DNA of 64,000 nucleotides from Acidimicrobiales bacterium (GTDB lineage Bacteria; Actinomycetota; Acidimicrobiia; Acidimicrobiales; JAUJNH01). The stretch lies in assembly GCA_030448245.1 (NCBI GenBank), contig JAUJNH010000008.1, forward strand, positions 91,432 to 155,431. Reading direction: 5' to 3'. Made by a program: the position numbers and the translations under genes. Below the pieces are notes generated by a model, which was not told the DNA's origin, ran no database searches, and saw only the letters and a program-made list of their open reading frames with translations. Position 1 is the stretch's first letter. Every line of letters begins with the position of its first letter. This document shows, piece by piece, positions 43,586 through 52,722 of this stretch.

Positions 43586-44448
43586 TCCGCGCCGTGGTCT
43601 GCGGGTTGCTCCTCGCCGCCGGCGCCTGGTGTGTGCTCCGCGGCCTCTTCCCGCCGAGGGCCAGCCTCGAGCACAGCCTGGCCGAGGTCCCGGCAGCCGA
43701 GCGGGAGGCGTCGCCGGGCACCCAGCTCCGGAACCGCTGGGCCCGCCTCGCCCTGCGGCTGCTCAGGCTGAGCCGAGCCGATCCTGTCTCCCTCCGTCAG
43801 GACCTCGCCGTCACGGGCACCTCGATCGGCGAGCACGCCACCGACCGGCTGACAGCCGGGGCGCTCGGCGCCGTCACGTCCGGGGCCGTCCTCGTGATCA
43901 TCGGGCAGACCGACCCGCTCCTGCTCGTCGGGGCGCTGGTCGTCGGGTTCCTCGCCTTCTCACGCGAGCCGGCGTCCCGGCTGCGAGTCCGGGCAGCTCG
44001 TCGTCGGCGTGAGTTCACCGACGCCGTCACCGCGTACATCAGCCTCGTGTCGGTGTCGATCAGCGGGGGCGGCGGTGTCATGGGGGCCATGAGCGCGGCC
44101 GCCAGCTTCGGCTCCGGGTGGCCGCTCGAGCAGATCCGGTTCACCCTCGACCGGGCGGCTCAACGGAACCTGCCGCCCTGGCGCGAGCTCGAGCGCCTGG
44201 GGGACGTGCTGGGCATCCCTTCCCTGGTCGAGCTGGGCAGCGCCATGTCGCTGGCCGGCGAATCCGGGACCCAGGTCAGCGATTCGCTCGGTGCCCGCGC
44301 CCACTCGGCCCGGGCCCGCGAGCTGTCCGAGCGGCTGGCCGACGAGGAGCGCAAGAGCGAGACCCTCGGCATCCCGGTCGTGTTCATGCTCCTCGGCTGG
44401 ATGGGCTTCCTCGGCTACCCGGCGATCGCCGGCCTTCTCGCCCTGTGA
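43582..44448 (+). CDS. tadC: TadC-like type II secretion system F domain protein
   Basis: FTDAVTAYISLVSVSISGGGGVMGAM...LAGESGTQVSDSLGARAHSARARELSERLADEERKSETLGIPVVFMLLGWMGFLGYPAI. Confidence 0.85.
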   Translation: MIRAVVCGLLLAAGAWCVLRGLFPPRASLEHSLAEVPAAEREASPGTQLRNRWARLALRLLRLSRADPVSLRQDLAVTGTSIGEHATDRLTAGALGAVTSGAVLVIIGQTDPLLLVGALVVGFLAFSREPASRLRVRAARRRREFTDAVTAYISLVSVSISGGGGVMGAMSAAASFGSGWPLEQIRFTLDRAAQRNLPPWRELERLGDVLGIPSLVELGSAMSLAGESGTQVSDSLGARAHSARARELSERLADEERKSETLGIPVVFMLLGWMGFLGYPAIAGLLAL

Positions 44449-44544
44449 GAGGTCCGCAGGCGTAGGTCGACTGGATTACGCTGAGCTCCGGCAGGATGTG
44501 ACTCAAGATCGGCTGGCGGGATCAGCTGAGGAAGCGAGCCAACG

Positions 44545-44748
44545 ATGTACATCGAGATGGTCTCCAGAATGATGCTGCTGGTCTGGGACGTGTCGGCCGG
44601 CATGAAGCGGCGGGTGGCGCGCAACGAGCGCGGCGAGATCGGGTCGTGGATGATCATGGCTGCGGGCCTCGCCGTCGCCGCAGCCGCCGCCATCGTCGTC
44701 CTGAAGCCCTGGTTCGCGAAGAAGTCCGGCGAGATCACGAAGAACTGA
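44545..44748 (+). CDS. Small Flp-pilin-like membrane protein
   Basis: 67 aa; RNERGEIGSWMIMAAGLAVAAAAAIVVLKPWF: short leader then one TM, positioned after tadC. Confidence 0.6.
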   Translation: MYIEMVSRMMLLVWDVSAGMKRRVARNERGEIGSWMIMAAGLAVAAAAAIVVLKPWFAKKSGEITKN

Positions 44749-44759
44749 CTGGTCGGGCG

Positions 44760-45173
44760 GTGGGGCACCGACCCGGCGCGCCCGTACGGGCGAGCCGGGC
44801 GGAGCGAGGCGAGGTGACGATGCTCCTCGTGCTCCCGATGGCCGTGCTCGCCTTCATGTCGTGCGCGCACGCGGCCCTCGTCTTCCACGGTCGCTCGGTC
44901 GTCTCCGGCGCCGCCCAGGACGGGTTGCGGGCGGCCCAGATCGAGGGGGGCGGCTCGGCCGACGCCGTCAGGGAGGGCACCGAGATCCTTCGCCTGGCCC
45001 CCGGCCTCCGGAACCCCGCCATCGCCGTGCGCACCACCGACGGTGGCGACCGGATCACGGTGACCGCCACCGGTCAGGTGGTCGGCGTCATCCCGGGGCT
45101 CCTCACCGACGTGCGATCCGTCGCCTCGGGGCCGCGAGAGCGCTTCTACGCCGAGAACGAGCGGGCGCGGTGA
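44760..45173 (+). CDS. TadE-like pseudopilin
   Basis: RASRAERGEVTMLLVLPMAVLAFMSCAHAALVFHGRSVVSGAAQDGLRAAQ; start uncertain. Confidence 0.65.
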   Translation: MGHRPGAPVRASRAERGEVTMLLVLPMAVLAFMSCAHAALVFHGRSVVSGAAQDGLRAAQIEGGGSADAVREGTEILRLAPGLRNPAIAVRTTDGGDRITVTATGQVVGVIPGLLTDVRSVASGPRERFYAENERAR

Positions 45174-45598
45174 CCGCCCGGCGCAGGCGCCAGGAGGGGG
45201 GCATGGCCGTCGTCGAGCTCCTCGTCATCTTCCCGATCATCGTCGCCTTCTTGGAGCTCATCGTGCTCGGAGGACGGGTGGCCGTGGCCCGCAGCGACGT
45301 CGCCTCGGCAGCTCGCGAGGCCGCCCGACAGGCCACGCTCGCCAACAGCCGCGGGGCGGCGCAGCGGGTCATCACCCCGGTGGCACTCGAGGCCCTGCGG
45401 GACAGGGGCTACGCCTGCGAGTCGCACACCGTCTCCCTGGGCCCGGCCACCCGGTTCGAGCGCGCCGGACGGGTCGAGGTCGTCGTCGCGTGCCACCTGA
45501 ACCTGTCCGACCTCGACCTGCTCAACCTGGCCCCGGGCGGCACGACCGTCGAGCTGGCCGTGCTCGAGCCGATCGACCGGTACCGGGTGATCGAGTGA
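45170..45598 (+). CDS. TadE-family protein
   Basis: RRRRQEGGMAVVELLVIFPIIVAFLELIVLGGRVAVARSDVASAAREAARQA; GTG start overlaps previous gene. Confidence 0.75.
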   Translation: MTARRRRQEGGMAVVELLVIFPIIVAFLELIVLGGRVAVARSDVASAAREAARQATLANSRGAAQRVITPVALEALRDRGYACESHTVSLGPATRFERAGRVEVVVACHLNLSDLDLLNLAPGGTTVELAVLEPIDRYRVIE

Positions 45599-46032
45599 AC
45601 GGGGTGGCGTCTCCGAGGAGGGGCAAGGGGCCCGGGCGCGACGAGCGGGGCTCGACGCTGGTGTTCTTCTCGGTCCTGTTCATCGGCCTCGCCGGCTTCG
45701 CCGGCCTGGCCTACGACGCCGGCACCCTCTTCTCCAAGCGCCGCGCAGCCCACAACCTGGCCAGCGCCGCGGCCCGAGCCGGCGCCAACGAGGTCACCGA
45801 GGAGTCGGTCCGGTCGGGGCGGCCCGAGTTGGCCGCCACGGCGGCTTCGACGGCGGTGCAGTTCGTGGCGGCGGCCGGCGGTCGGGGGAACGCGGCAACG
45901 CTGCCGCCGGACCGGGTCGAGGTGACCGTCGAGCTCGACGTCACCTTCGATTTCCTCGGCCTGTTCGGTATCGAGAGCGCCACCGTCGACGGCTCGTCGA
46001 TGGCGCGCGTCGAAGGAACGAGGCGAGGGTGA
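45595..46032 (+). CDS. TadE/TadG-like (putative Flp pilus-assembly) protein
   Basis: RDERGSTLVFFSVLFIGLAGFAGLAYDAGTLFSKRRAAHNLASAAARAGANEV. Confidence 0.7.
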   Translation: MNGVASPRRGKGPGRDERGSTLVFFSVLFIGLAGFAGLAYDAGTLFSKRRAAHNLASAAARAGANEVTEESVRSGRPELAATAASTAVQFVAAAGGRGNAATLPPDRVEVTVELDVTFDFLGLFGIESATVDGSSMARVEGTRRG

Positions 46033-46811
46033 TGGCGACCGCCCCGCCCTGTCGGCTCTCCTCGCCCAGGCGCACGGCTCGAGCCGTCCTGACCACCCTC
46101 GCCCTCGCCCTCGTCGCCAGCGCCACGCTGTCCGGCGTGCTGGTGCTCGTGCATCGGGCTCTCGCCGATGGCCTCGGGGGGGAGGGCCTCCGGGCCCTGG
46201 CCATCGCCGTTCCGTTGGCCGCCTTGTGGCTCCTCCTCGCGGTGGTGGTCCTCGGCGAGCTGTGGAAGGCAGACCGGCCGGCGCGCCGCTCGAGCCCCCC
46301 CATCGCGTGGTTGCGCCGGCTGGTGGCCGGGCCACTCGAGGCCAGCCTCCTCGGGACTGGAACCCTCGCCGGCTGGACCAGCACCCGGATCGACGGCTCG
46401 CTGGCCGACCTCGAGCAGCCGGTGCCCGACTCTCGGCCGGTGTTCCGGCCCCCGGCCGCGCCAGACGGCCGGCCGGTGTTCCCTCCCCCGCCGGCAGCCC
46501 CCCCGCCGATCTCCTCGGCCGCCGTCGCCGAGGCACCGAGCTCGAGGCCCCGGCTCCCCCTGGTCCGCCCGCGCCCACCCGCTCCCCCGGCGGCTGACCC
46601 GGCCCAGCCGGCCCGCAGCCACCTGGTGCGCCACGGCGAGACGTGGTGGTCGTTGGCCGAGCTGTACTTGGGCGACGGGGGCCGGGCGAGCGTGCTCAAG
46701 CAGGTCAACGCCGGGCGCCCCCAGCCCGATGGCAGCATCGTCGATCTCAGGAGGCCGTTGCGGGCGGGGTGGACGATCGAGGTGCCGGTGGTGGAGGGCG
46801 AGAAGCCATGA
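46029..46811 (+). CDS. Membrane protein with C-terminal LysM-like domain
   Basis: Two TM helices, Pro-rich linker, SHLVRHGETWWSLAELYLGDGGRASVLKQVNAGRPQPDGSIVDLRRPLRAGWTIEVP. Confidence 0.8.
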   Translation: MMATAPPCRLSSPRRTARAVLTTLALALVASATLSGVLVLVHRALADGLGGEGLRALAIAVPLAALWLLLAVVVLGELWKADRPARRSSPPIAWLRRLVAGPLEASLLGTGTLAGWTSTRIDGSLADLEQPVPDSRPVFRPPAAPDGRPVFPPPPAAPPPISSAAVAEAPSSRPRLPLVRPRPPAPPAADPAQPARSHLVRHGETWWSLAELYLGDGGRASVLKQVNAGRPQPDGSIVDLRRPLRAGWTIEVPVVEGEKP

Positions 46812-47805
46812 GGGCCAGGAGCGTGGTCCAGGTGGTGCTGGCCGTGGCCGTGCTGGGCGCGGTTGCTGGGTGTCGCGGTGACCGCTCGGATCTGACCGAA
46901 CCGGCGGCGAAGGGGCCGGTGGCGCCGGTTGCCGCGGGACCCGACTTCCGGGACCCGTTCCCGAGTGGTGACCCGAAGCTGGTCGATTCCCTCGGCGGCT
47001 TCTACAGCCAGCTCCTCCGGGCTCTCGATGAGCACGTGACCGCTCCAGCGGCCCCGAGGTCGGGGTTGGAGGGTCTGGCCGTCCCGGCGGTGGTGGCCCG
47101 GGTCGAGGCCGAGCGTCAGGCCAACGTGGCTTTCGGCCAGGGGTTCCAGCGGGTGACGAAGCTGGCCAGCACACCCAGCATCCTCGGGGTCGATGTGGCC
47201 GGACCTCGGGCCACGATCCGCGACTGCACGATCGAACAGCGCACCTACGTGACCGGCCAGACCATCACCTCGTATGTGACCCGCACGGTGCAGGTGGCCA
47301 ACCACGGCGGCACGTTCCGGGCCGCGGCGGTCGAGGTGCCCCACGACGGCACGATCGGCGCCGCCGGGTATGGCTGTGCCACCAGGCGGATGGTTGAGGA
47401 CGCCGAGCGGACGGCGCGCACCATCGTGGACCTGTTCGCCCAGGCCCGCCGGCGGCCGGCGGCCGGTTTCCCGGCCGCCCTGCGGTCACCGAGGGGGCGC
47501 TTCAGAAGGAGCTGCAGGAGTCGCTGGCCAAGCAGGCGGCCAGGGGGCTGGTCATCCTGTCGCCGGCGGAGGTCACCATCAAGGTGCTGGGCTTGGACCC
47601 CCAGCTGCTCGGCACCATCGCGGTGGCGTCGGTCTGTGTGACCTACCCGCAGGGCTTGGCCACCGAGGCCGCAGCCGGTGGGGGCCGGCGGGAGTTCCTG
47701 CCTCCTGGCAGCCAGAGCCGGGTTGACTACGGCGTCCGGGTCGAACCCGGTGAGGACCCGGTCGGGATGAAGATCGTGTCCGAGGAGCTGCAGGCGTCAT
47801 GCTGA
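46808..47805 (+). CDS. Putative lipoprotein, frame interrupted
   Basis: MRARSVVQVVLAVAVLGAVAGCRGD lipobox; C-terminal part VTEGALQKELQESLAKQAARGLVILSPAEVTIKVLGLDPQLLG...EELQASC in another frame, joined by one added C near 47470-47480. Confidence 0.7.
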
Positions 47806-50026
47806 GCGGACGGTGCTCGACGCGGCGGCGGTGGGTGGCGGTGGTGGTTGCGGTGGTGGTGTTGGTGCCGTTGCTGGTGGTGGTGCCGGCCGGGGCGGGG
47901 GTGGGGCGGGTGGTGGTGGGGTCGGCGTGTGATGGGTCGGGTGATGGGGTGGCGTCGGGTGTGGTGGAGGAGGTGGTGTCCAGCGGGGCTGATCGGGCGG
48001 CTCGGGGGTTGGCGGAGGATGCGGGGGTGGTGTTGGCGCCGGCCCGGGCGGCGTGGCGGTGGCGGGTGCCGGTGTGTGTGGAGGTGGCCGATGACGGGGA
48101 TCCGGTGACGGTGGACCGGCGGGTGCGGGCGGTGGGCCCGCCGGTGGAGGAGCTGAACCCGGCGGCGGCCGCCTGGGAGCGGGCGGCGTTGGGCAAGGCG
48201 TTGGGTTCGTTGCGCCCCCGGTACTACCGGCCGGCGCCGTGGACCTCGCCGCGTGTCGACGGGGTGCAGGTGGTGGGGTTGGAGACGTGGTTGGCGGTGG
48301 ACCCCAAGGTGTGGGAGCCGTTCACCCAAACGTCGCGGGACGGGGAGGTGGAGGTGTCGGCCAGGGCGACGCCCCGGCGGGTGGTGTGGGAGTTCTCCGA
48401 CGGGGTGGTGGAGGTGTGTGAGGGGCCGGGGGTGCAGTGGTCGCCGGGGGCGGCCGGCCCGGCGCCGTGCGGCCGGGACTTCGCCTCGACCACCGCGGGG
48501 GAACCGCCGATGGTGCTGCAGGTCCGGTTGGAGTACGAGGTGGAGTGGAAGTCGACGATCGGCGGGTCGGGGTCGGTGGCCGAGCGGGGTGAGCCGTTCC
48601 GGGCTGAGCTGGTGGTCGGTGAGGTGCAGGCCTATCTGACCGACGGGCTGCGCCGGACGCCGCCGGCGCTGGACCCGTTGCCGCTGCCCGAGTCGACCCA
48701 GCCGATCAACGACAAGGACTGCGACTGGTCCAGCTTTTGGACTGCTCACCGAAGGACATCCTCGGCGCGGCGAAGGACGCCGCCCGGGAGGCGTGGGAGA
48801 CGGTCCGGGCGTCGGTGGTGGTGGCGGCGAAGCAGGTGTGGGAGTTCTTGAAGGGGTGCGCGGCGTTCGTGGGTGAGGTGTTCGGGAGCGTGGGGGAGAT
48901 GGTGACCCAGCTGGGGCAGCTGGCCGCCGACCCGCAGAAGTTTGTCGATGAGAAGCTGCAGCTGGCCCGGACGGTGAAGGCCGCAGTCAGCGAGGACGCC
49001 GAGGCCTTTGCCATCGAGGTCCTGGGCGGCATGGTCGACCGTGACCTGTTCAACCAGAACAAGGCGAAGTGGGCAGGCAAGCTGGCCTGCGAGGTGGCCG
49101 TCACCGTCCTCACCGGAGGGGTCGGCGGCGTCGGAGGACGCTTCGCCAAGCAGTTCGCCGACATGAACAAGTTCCTGCGCACCATCGACGACTGGCTCAG
49201 CGGCCGCCGCAACGGCAACAACGGCAACGACCCCGACAGCGACGGCACTCCAGGGACGTGCCCGGCCCGGAGCTTCGGGGCGGCCACACCGGTGCTGATG
49301 GCGAACGGCGAGCGGAAGCCGATCGCGCAGGTGCAGGTCGGCGACCTGGTCCTGGCCACCGATCCGCGGGTGGGCGGAACGACGAGCGCCCGTGTGGCGT
49401 CCACGTTGCCTCACGTTGACTCGCTCGTCACTCTGACGACGTCGGCGGGCGAGGTCGTGACCACCGAGGACCACTTGTACTGGGACCTGACGGAACGACG
49501 GTGGCAGGAGGTGCAGGCGCTCCAGGTCGGTGACCGCCTTCTCGCAGCCGACGGCGACCTGGTTGTGGTTGGCGGGATCGACTGGGCGACGGTCCAGACC
49601 GCTCCGGCCTACGACCTGGAGGTCGCCGATCTGCACAGCTTCTATGTGGGCGTCGGCTCCGAGGACGTGCTGGTCCACAACGAATGCCTCGCCGATCTAC
49701 GGGACTGGCGGAGCCGCCAGTTCCAGTTCGGGAACTCAACCTTCCTGCTCGACAAGTCCGACATGACCCACATCCTCACCAGGCACCACCCGAAGTACTG
49801 GGACGGCTCACTGAAGGACAGGCAGACGTTCTTCGACGAGCGGCTCACCATCGCTGACGTCGAACGGCTCATCGAGGAGGTTGCCAAACGGAATCGTGAC
49901 GAACTGCTCGAGGTGGGGGTCGGAGTCCGCCAAGTCACGGCGACGATCGACGGGATGACCTACGTCCTCGGCGTGGGCGGTGGCCATCTTCGCCAGTTCT
50001 ACCCGCTGCCGCCGGAGGCTCCGTGA
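47799..50026 (+). CDS. Secreted polymorphic toxin: signal/trunk - pre-toxin TG-like - HINT - toxin tip 1 (frame interrupted)
   Basis: Trunk MLSGRCSTRRRWVAVVVAVVVLVPLLVVVP...; pre-toxin helices ...KLACEVAVTVLTGGVGGVGGRFAK; HINT CPARSFGAATPVLMANGERKPIAQVQVGDLVLATDP...AYDLEVADLHSFYVGVGSEDVLVHN; tip LLDKSDMTHILTRHHPKYWDGSLKDRQTFFDERL.... Missing G at 48738-48740 relative to copy 2 (cttttggact vs cttctgggact). Confidence 0.82.
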
Positions 50027-50490
50027 GCGTCGAGGTCAAGACCTACCTGCGTACGCCGTCAGGCCCCGTCCACATCGTCGATGTGCAGCGGTACGACGGT
50101 GATGCAGCTTGGGTGCCGGGTTCGATCGTCCTGAACGTCGACGGAGTCGAGCTCCTGTCCCACGATCTGTGGGACGACGTGAACTGGCTGTGGCCCCTGG
50201 TCGTCCAGGCGGTCGATGAGAGCCTGCGGACCGGATCCGGCGAGCGCTACTTCCCGGACCAGCCGATCTTGTTCGGAGCTAAGTCTCAGGGTTCACGGAT
50301 GCTGCTGACGGTGAAGGGCAGTTCGAGGGATCGGTCCGTCTCTGCCGATCGGGTTGAGCTTCTCCATGCCTTGGGCGCGGGCGCGCTCGCCTTTTTCGTT
50401 GAGCTCGAGCGTCTCGTGCCAGGTTCCGCAGTGATCACCTCCAAGGAGGAGTCGATAGCCCGTGGCTGGCTTGAGGACCCGCCCGGCTGA
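50023..50490 (+). CDS. Candidate immunity protein to toxin tip 1
   Basis: GTG start overlaps toxin stop by 4 bp; 155 aa soluble protein. Confidence 0.65.
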   Translation: MSVEVKTYLRTPSGPVHIVDVQRYDGDAAWVPGSIVLNVDGVELLSHDLWDDVNWLWPLVVQAVDESLRTGSGERYFPDQPILFGAKSQGSRMLLTVKGSSRDRSVSADRVELLHALGAGALAFFVELERLVPGSAVITSKEESIARGWLEDPPG

Positions 50491-50616
50491 GACCTGTCCG
50501 CGATCCGGCCTTGTTGTGGGCGTCCGTTTCCGCTTGTGCGACTTCCAGTCCCCCCGGCCCCCGGCCTCCTCCGCTCCTCTCGGCAGCCGGAGGGGCCGGC
50601 TCGATCGAGGTGGTGT

Positions 50617-50905
50617 GTCATGGTGGGACGTGGGTGGTCGTCGGCCGAGTTGTACTTGGGGGACGGCGGCCGGGCGAGCGTTGCTGAAGCAGGTGAACGC
50701 GGGGCGCCCTCAGCCGGATGGCGGCGCTGTCGATCTCAGGAGGCCGTTGCGGGCGGAGTGGACGATCGAGGTGCCGGTGGTGGAGGGGCGAGAGGCCATG
50801 AGGGCCAGGAGCGTGGCCGAGGTGCTGCTGGCCGTGGCCGTGCTGGGCGCGGTTACTGGGTGTCGCGGTGACCGCTCGGATCTGATGGGACCCTCGACGA
50901 GCGAT
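50617..50905 (+). pseudogene. Copy B of LysM C-terminus + lipoprotein N-terminus
   Basis: LLKQVNAGRPQPDGGAVDLRRPLRAEWTIEVPVVEGREAMRARSVAEVLLAVAVLGAVTGCRGDRSDL; near-identical to 46634-46899, with frame disruptions. Confidence 0.85.
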
Positions 50906-50909
50906 CATT

Positions 50910-51457
50910 ATGGCTCATTCACGCAGTTATAAATCTATTGAGGCCAGGGCACGCGAAGTTGGGCTACTCGATACGAGAGCTGCGCCTTTGTGCATCGTGG
51001 ATGTCGACGAGTCAGGCCTCGCCAACCTCCTCCTCTCTTCGACTCGAGATAACCCAGACTGGGCCATCATCCGAGTGCGGGGTCAGAAGTCCCACGATGA
51101 CCAACGGTTTTTGATGAGTGCTCGGCAGCCGTACAGTTCCTCTACTATTTCGGAGAGAACTGGGACGCATTCTGGGAGTGCATGATCGATCTAGGCTGGA
51201 TCGCCCGGCCGCATTTGCTTGTCGTTTTCGATCGGGCCGAACGGTTGCTGCAGGGGTCGGATCGTGGGTTTGATACGCTCATGCGCCTTCTTGCGCCGCG
51301 GAGCAAGTACTTGGCTGGTCAAGTCACGAAAGCAACGGACGATCATATCCTTGCGCAGCCGTCAATTCTTCGGGCACTGTTAGCAGTCTCGGCTTCTGAG
51401 CTTCCTTCTGTGAGACGTCGTGTGGAGGCGGCCGAGGTACACTTCAACATAGTCTGA
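50910..51457 (+). CDS. Barstar-family (RNase inhibitor) protein, frame interrupted; orphan immunity gene
   Basis: ORFs 50910-51185 and 51182-51457 join by adding one T to the T5 run 51108-51112: RGQKSHDDQRFFDECSAAVQFLYYFGENWDAFWECMIDLGWIARPHLLVVFDRAERLL, a barstar signature. Confidence 0.75.
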
Positions 51458-51833
51458 GCACGGAGGTGACGTCATGACCCGTGTATTTGGTCCGGCGCGA
51501 CTGAACCTGTCTTTGCCAGCCAGACTCGAGCGGTTGCCCCAACGGCGAGGGAGTGATTGTTGATCTGAAGCGCGACGGACGCCATCGCCGCCAGTTCCAC
51601 ACGGTGGACGTGTTCAAGGATGCGCTGTTGCCGTCGTTCGTGGAGCTGGGCTTCTAGGACGACCGAGGTGCCGACCGGGACAGCTTCCGGCCACCTCTGT
51701 CAACTTCAGACGGGTGGGGGTGCTACATCCGGCCTGATGGAGTGGGCGTGCGTTTCCGCTGGCCGCGATCGCCCCGGCCCCCGCCTCCCCCGCTCCCCTC
51801 GGCGGCCGGAGGGGACGCCTCGGGTCGAGGTGG

Positions 51834-52105
51834 TGTGTCATGGTGAGACGTGGTGGTCGATGGCCGAGTTGTACTTGGGCGACGGGGGCCGGGTGAGCGT
51901 GCTGAAGCAGGTGAACGCAGGGCGCCCTCAGCCCGACGGCAGCGTGGTCGATCTCAGGAGGCCGTTACGGGCGGGGTGGACGATCGAGGTGCCGGTGGTG
52001 GAGGGCGAGAAGCCACGAGGGCCAGGAGCGTGGTCCAGGTGGTGCTGGCCGTGGCCGTGCTGGGCGCTGTTGTTGGGTGTCGCGGTGACCGGTCCGATCT
52101 GACGG
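51834..52105 (+). pseudogene. Copy C of LysM C-terminus + lipoprotein N-terminus
   Basis: HGETWWSMAELYLGDGGRVSVLKQVNAGRPQPDGSVVDLRRPLRAGWTIEVPVVEGEKP and RARSVVQVVLAVAVLGAVVGCRGDRSDLTG. Confidence 0.85.
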
Positions 52106-52181
52106 GGGCCGGCCGGCGGCGACCGGTCGCTGGGGGGGCCGAGTTCCGGGACCCGTCCACCAACCTCCCAAGGATTCCGCC

Positions 52182-52421
52182 ATGAGCGCGCACTTTGACG
52201 CTGGGTACTACGACCGCCTCCAAGGCGAGATACGGGGGACGCTCATCGACGCGAACGAGCTCGGCGTCGCTCTGGAGATGATGATCGAGTCCCTGGAGTC
52301 CAGCGGTGCGGTCATCGGACCACGGGCAGCTGACGGCCTGAACAGGGCGGCGGCGACCATGAGGCTGGACGTCAGGTTCCGAGGTCCCGAGACATCATCT
52401 GCGCAGACCGGCCCCTCCTAA
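52182..52421 (+). CDS. Small hypothetical protein, possible orphan immunity gene
   Basis: MSAHFDAGYYDRLQGEIRGTLIDANELGVALEMMIESLESSGAVIGPRAADGLNRAAATMRLDVRFRG; sits between array modules. Confidence 0.4.
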   Translation: MSAHFDAGYYDRLQGEIRGTLIDANELGVALEMMIESLESSGAVIGPRAADGLNRAAATMRLDVRFRGPETSSAQTGPS

Positions 52422-52479
52422 GCTAAGCCGACGGGTGATGAGACGCCGGCTGAGGGTCTACAGATCCGGCCTGATGGGC

Positions 52480-52722
52480 CAGGATCCGCGACTGCACGAT
52501 CGAGCAGCGCTCCTTCGTAACCGGCCAGACCGTCACCTCGTATGTGACCGAACGGTGCAGGTGGCCTACCACGGCGGCACCTTCCGGGCCGCCACGATCA
52601 GGTGCCCCACGACGGCAGGATCGACGCCCCCAGGTACGGCTGCGCCACCAGGTGGAAGGCCGAGGACGCCGAGCGGACAGTGCGCACCATCCAGGTCGTG
52701 TCCGAGGAGCTGCGGGCGTCAT
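52480..52722 (+). pseudogene. Fragment of the lipoprotein (duplicate of part of 46808-47805)
   Basis: RDCTIEQRSFVTGQTVTSYVT... AYHGGTFRAA matches RDCTIEQRTYVTGQTITSYVTRTVQVANHGGTFRAA, frame-shifted. Confidence 0.8.
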
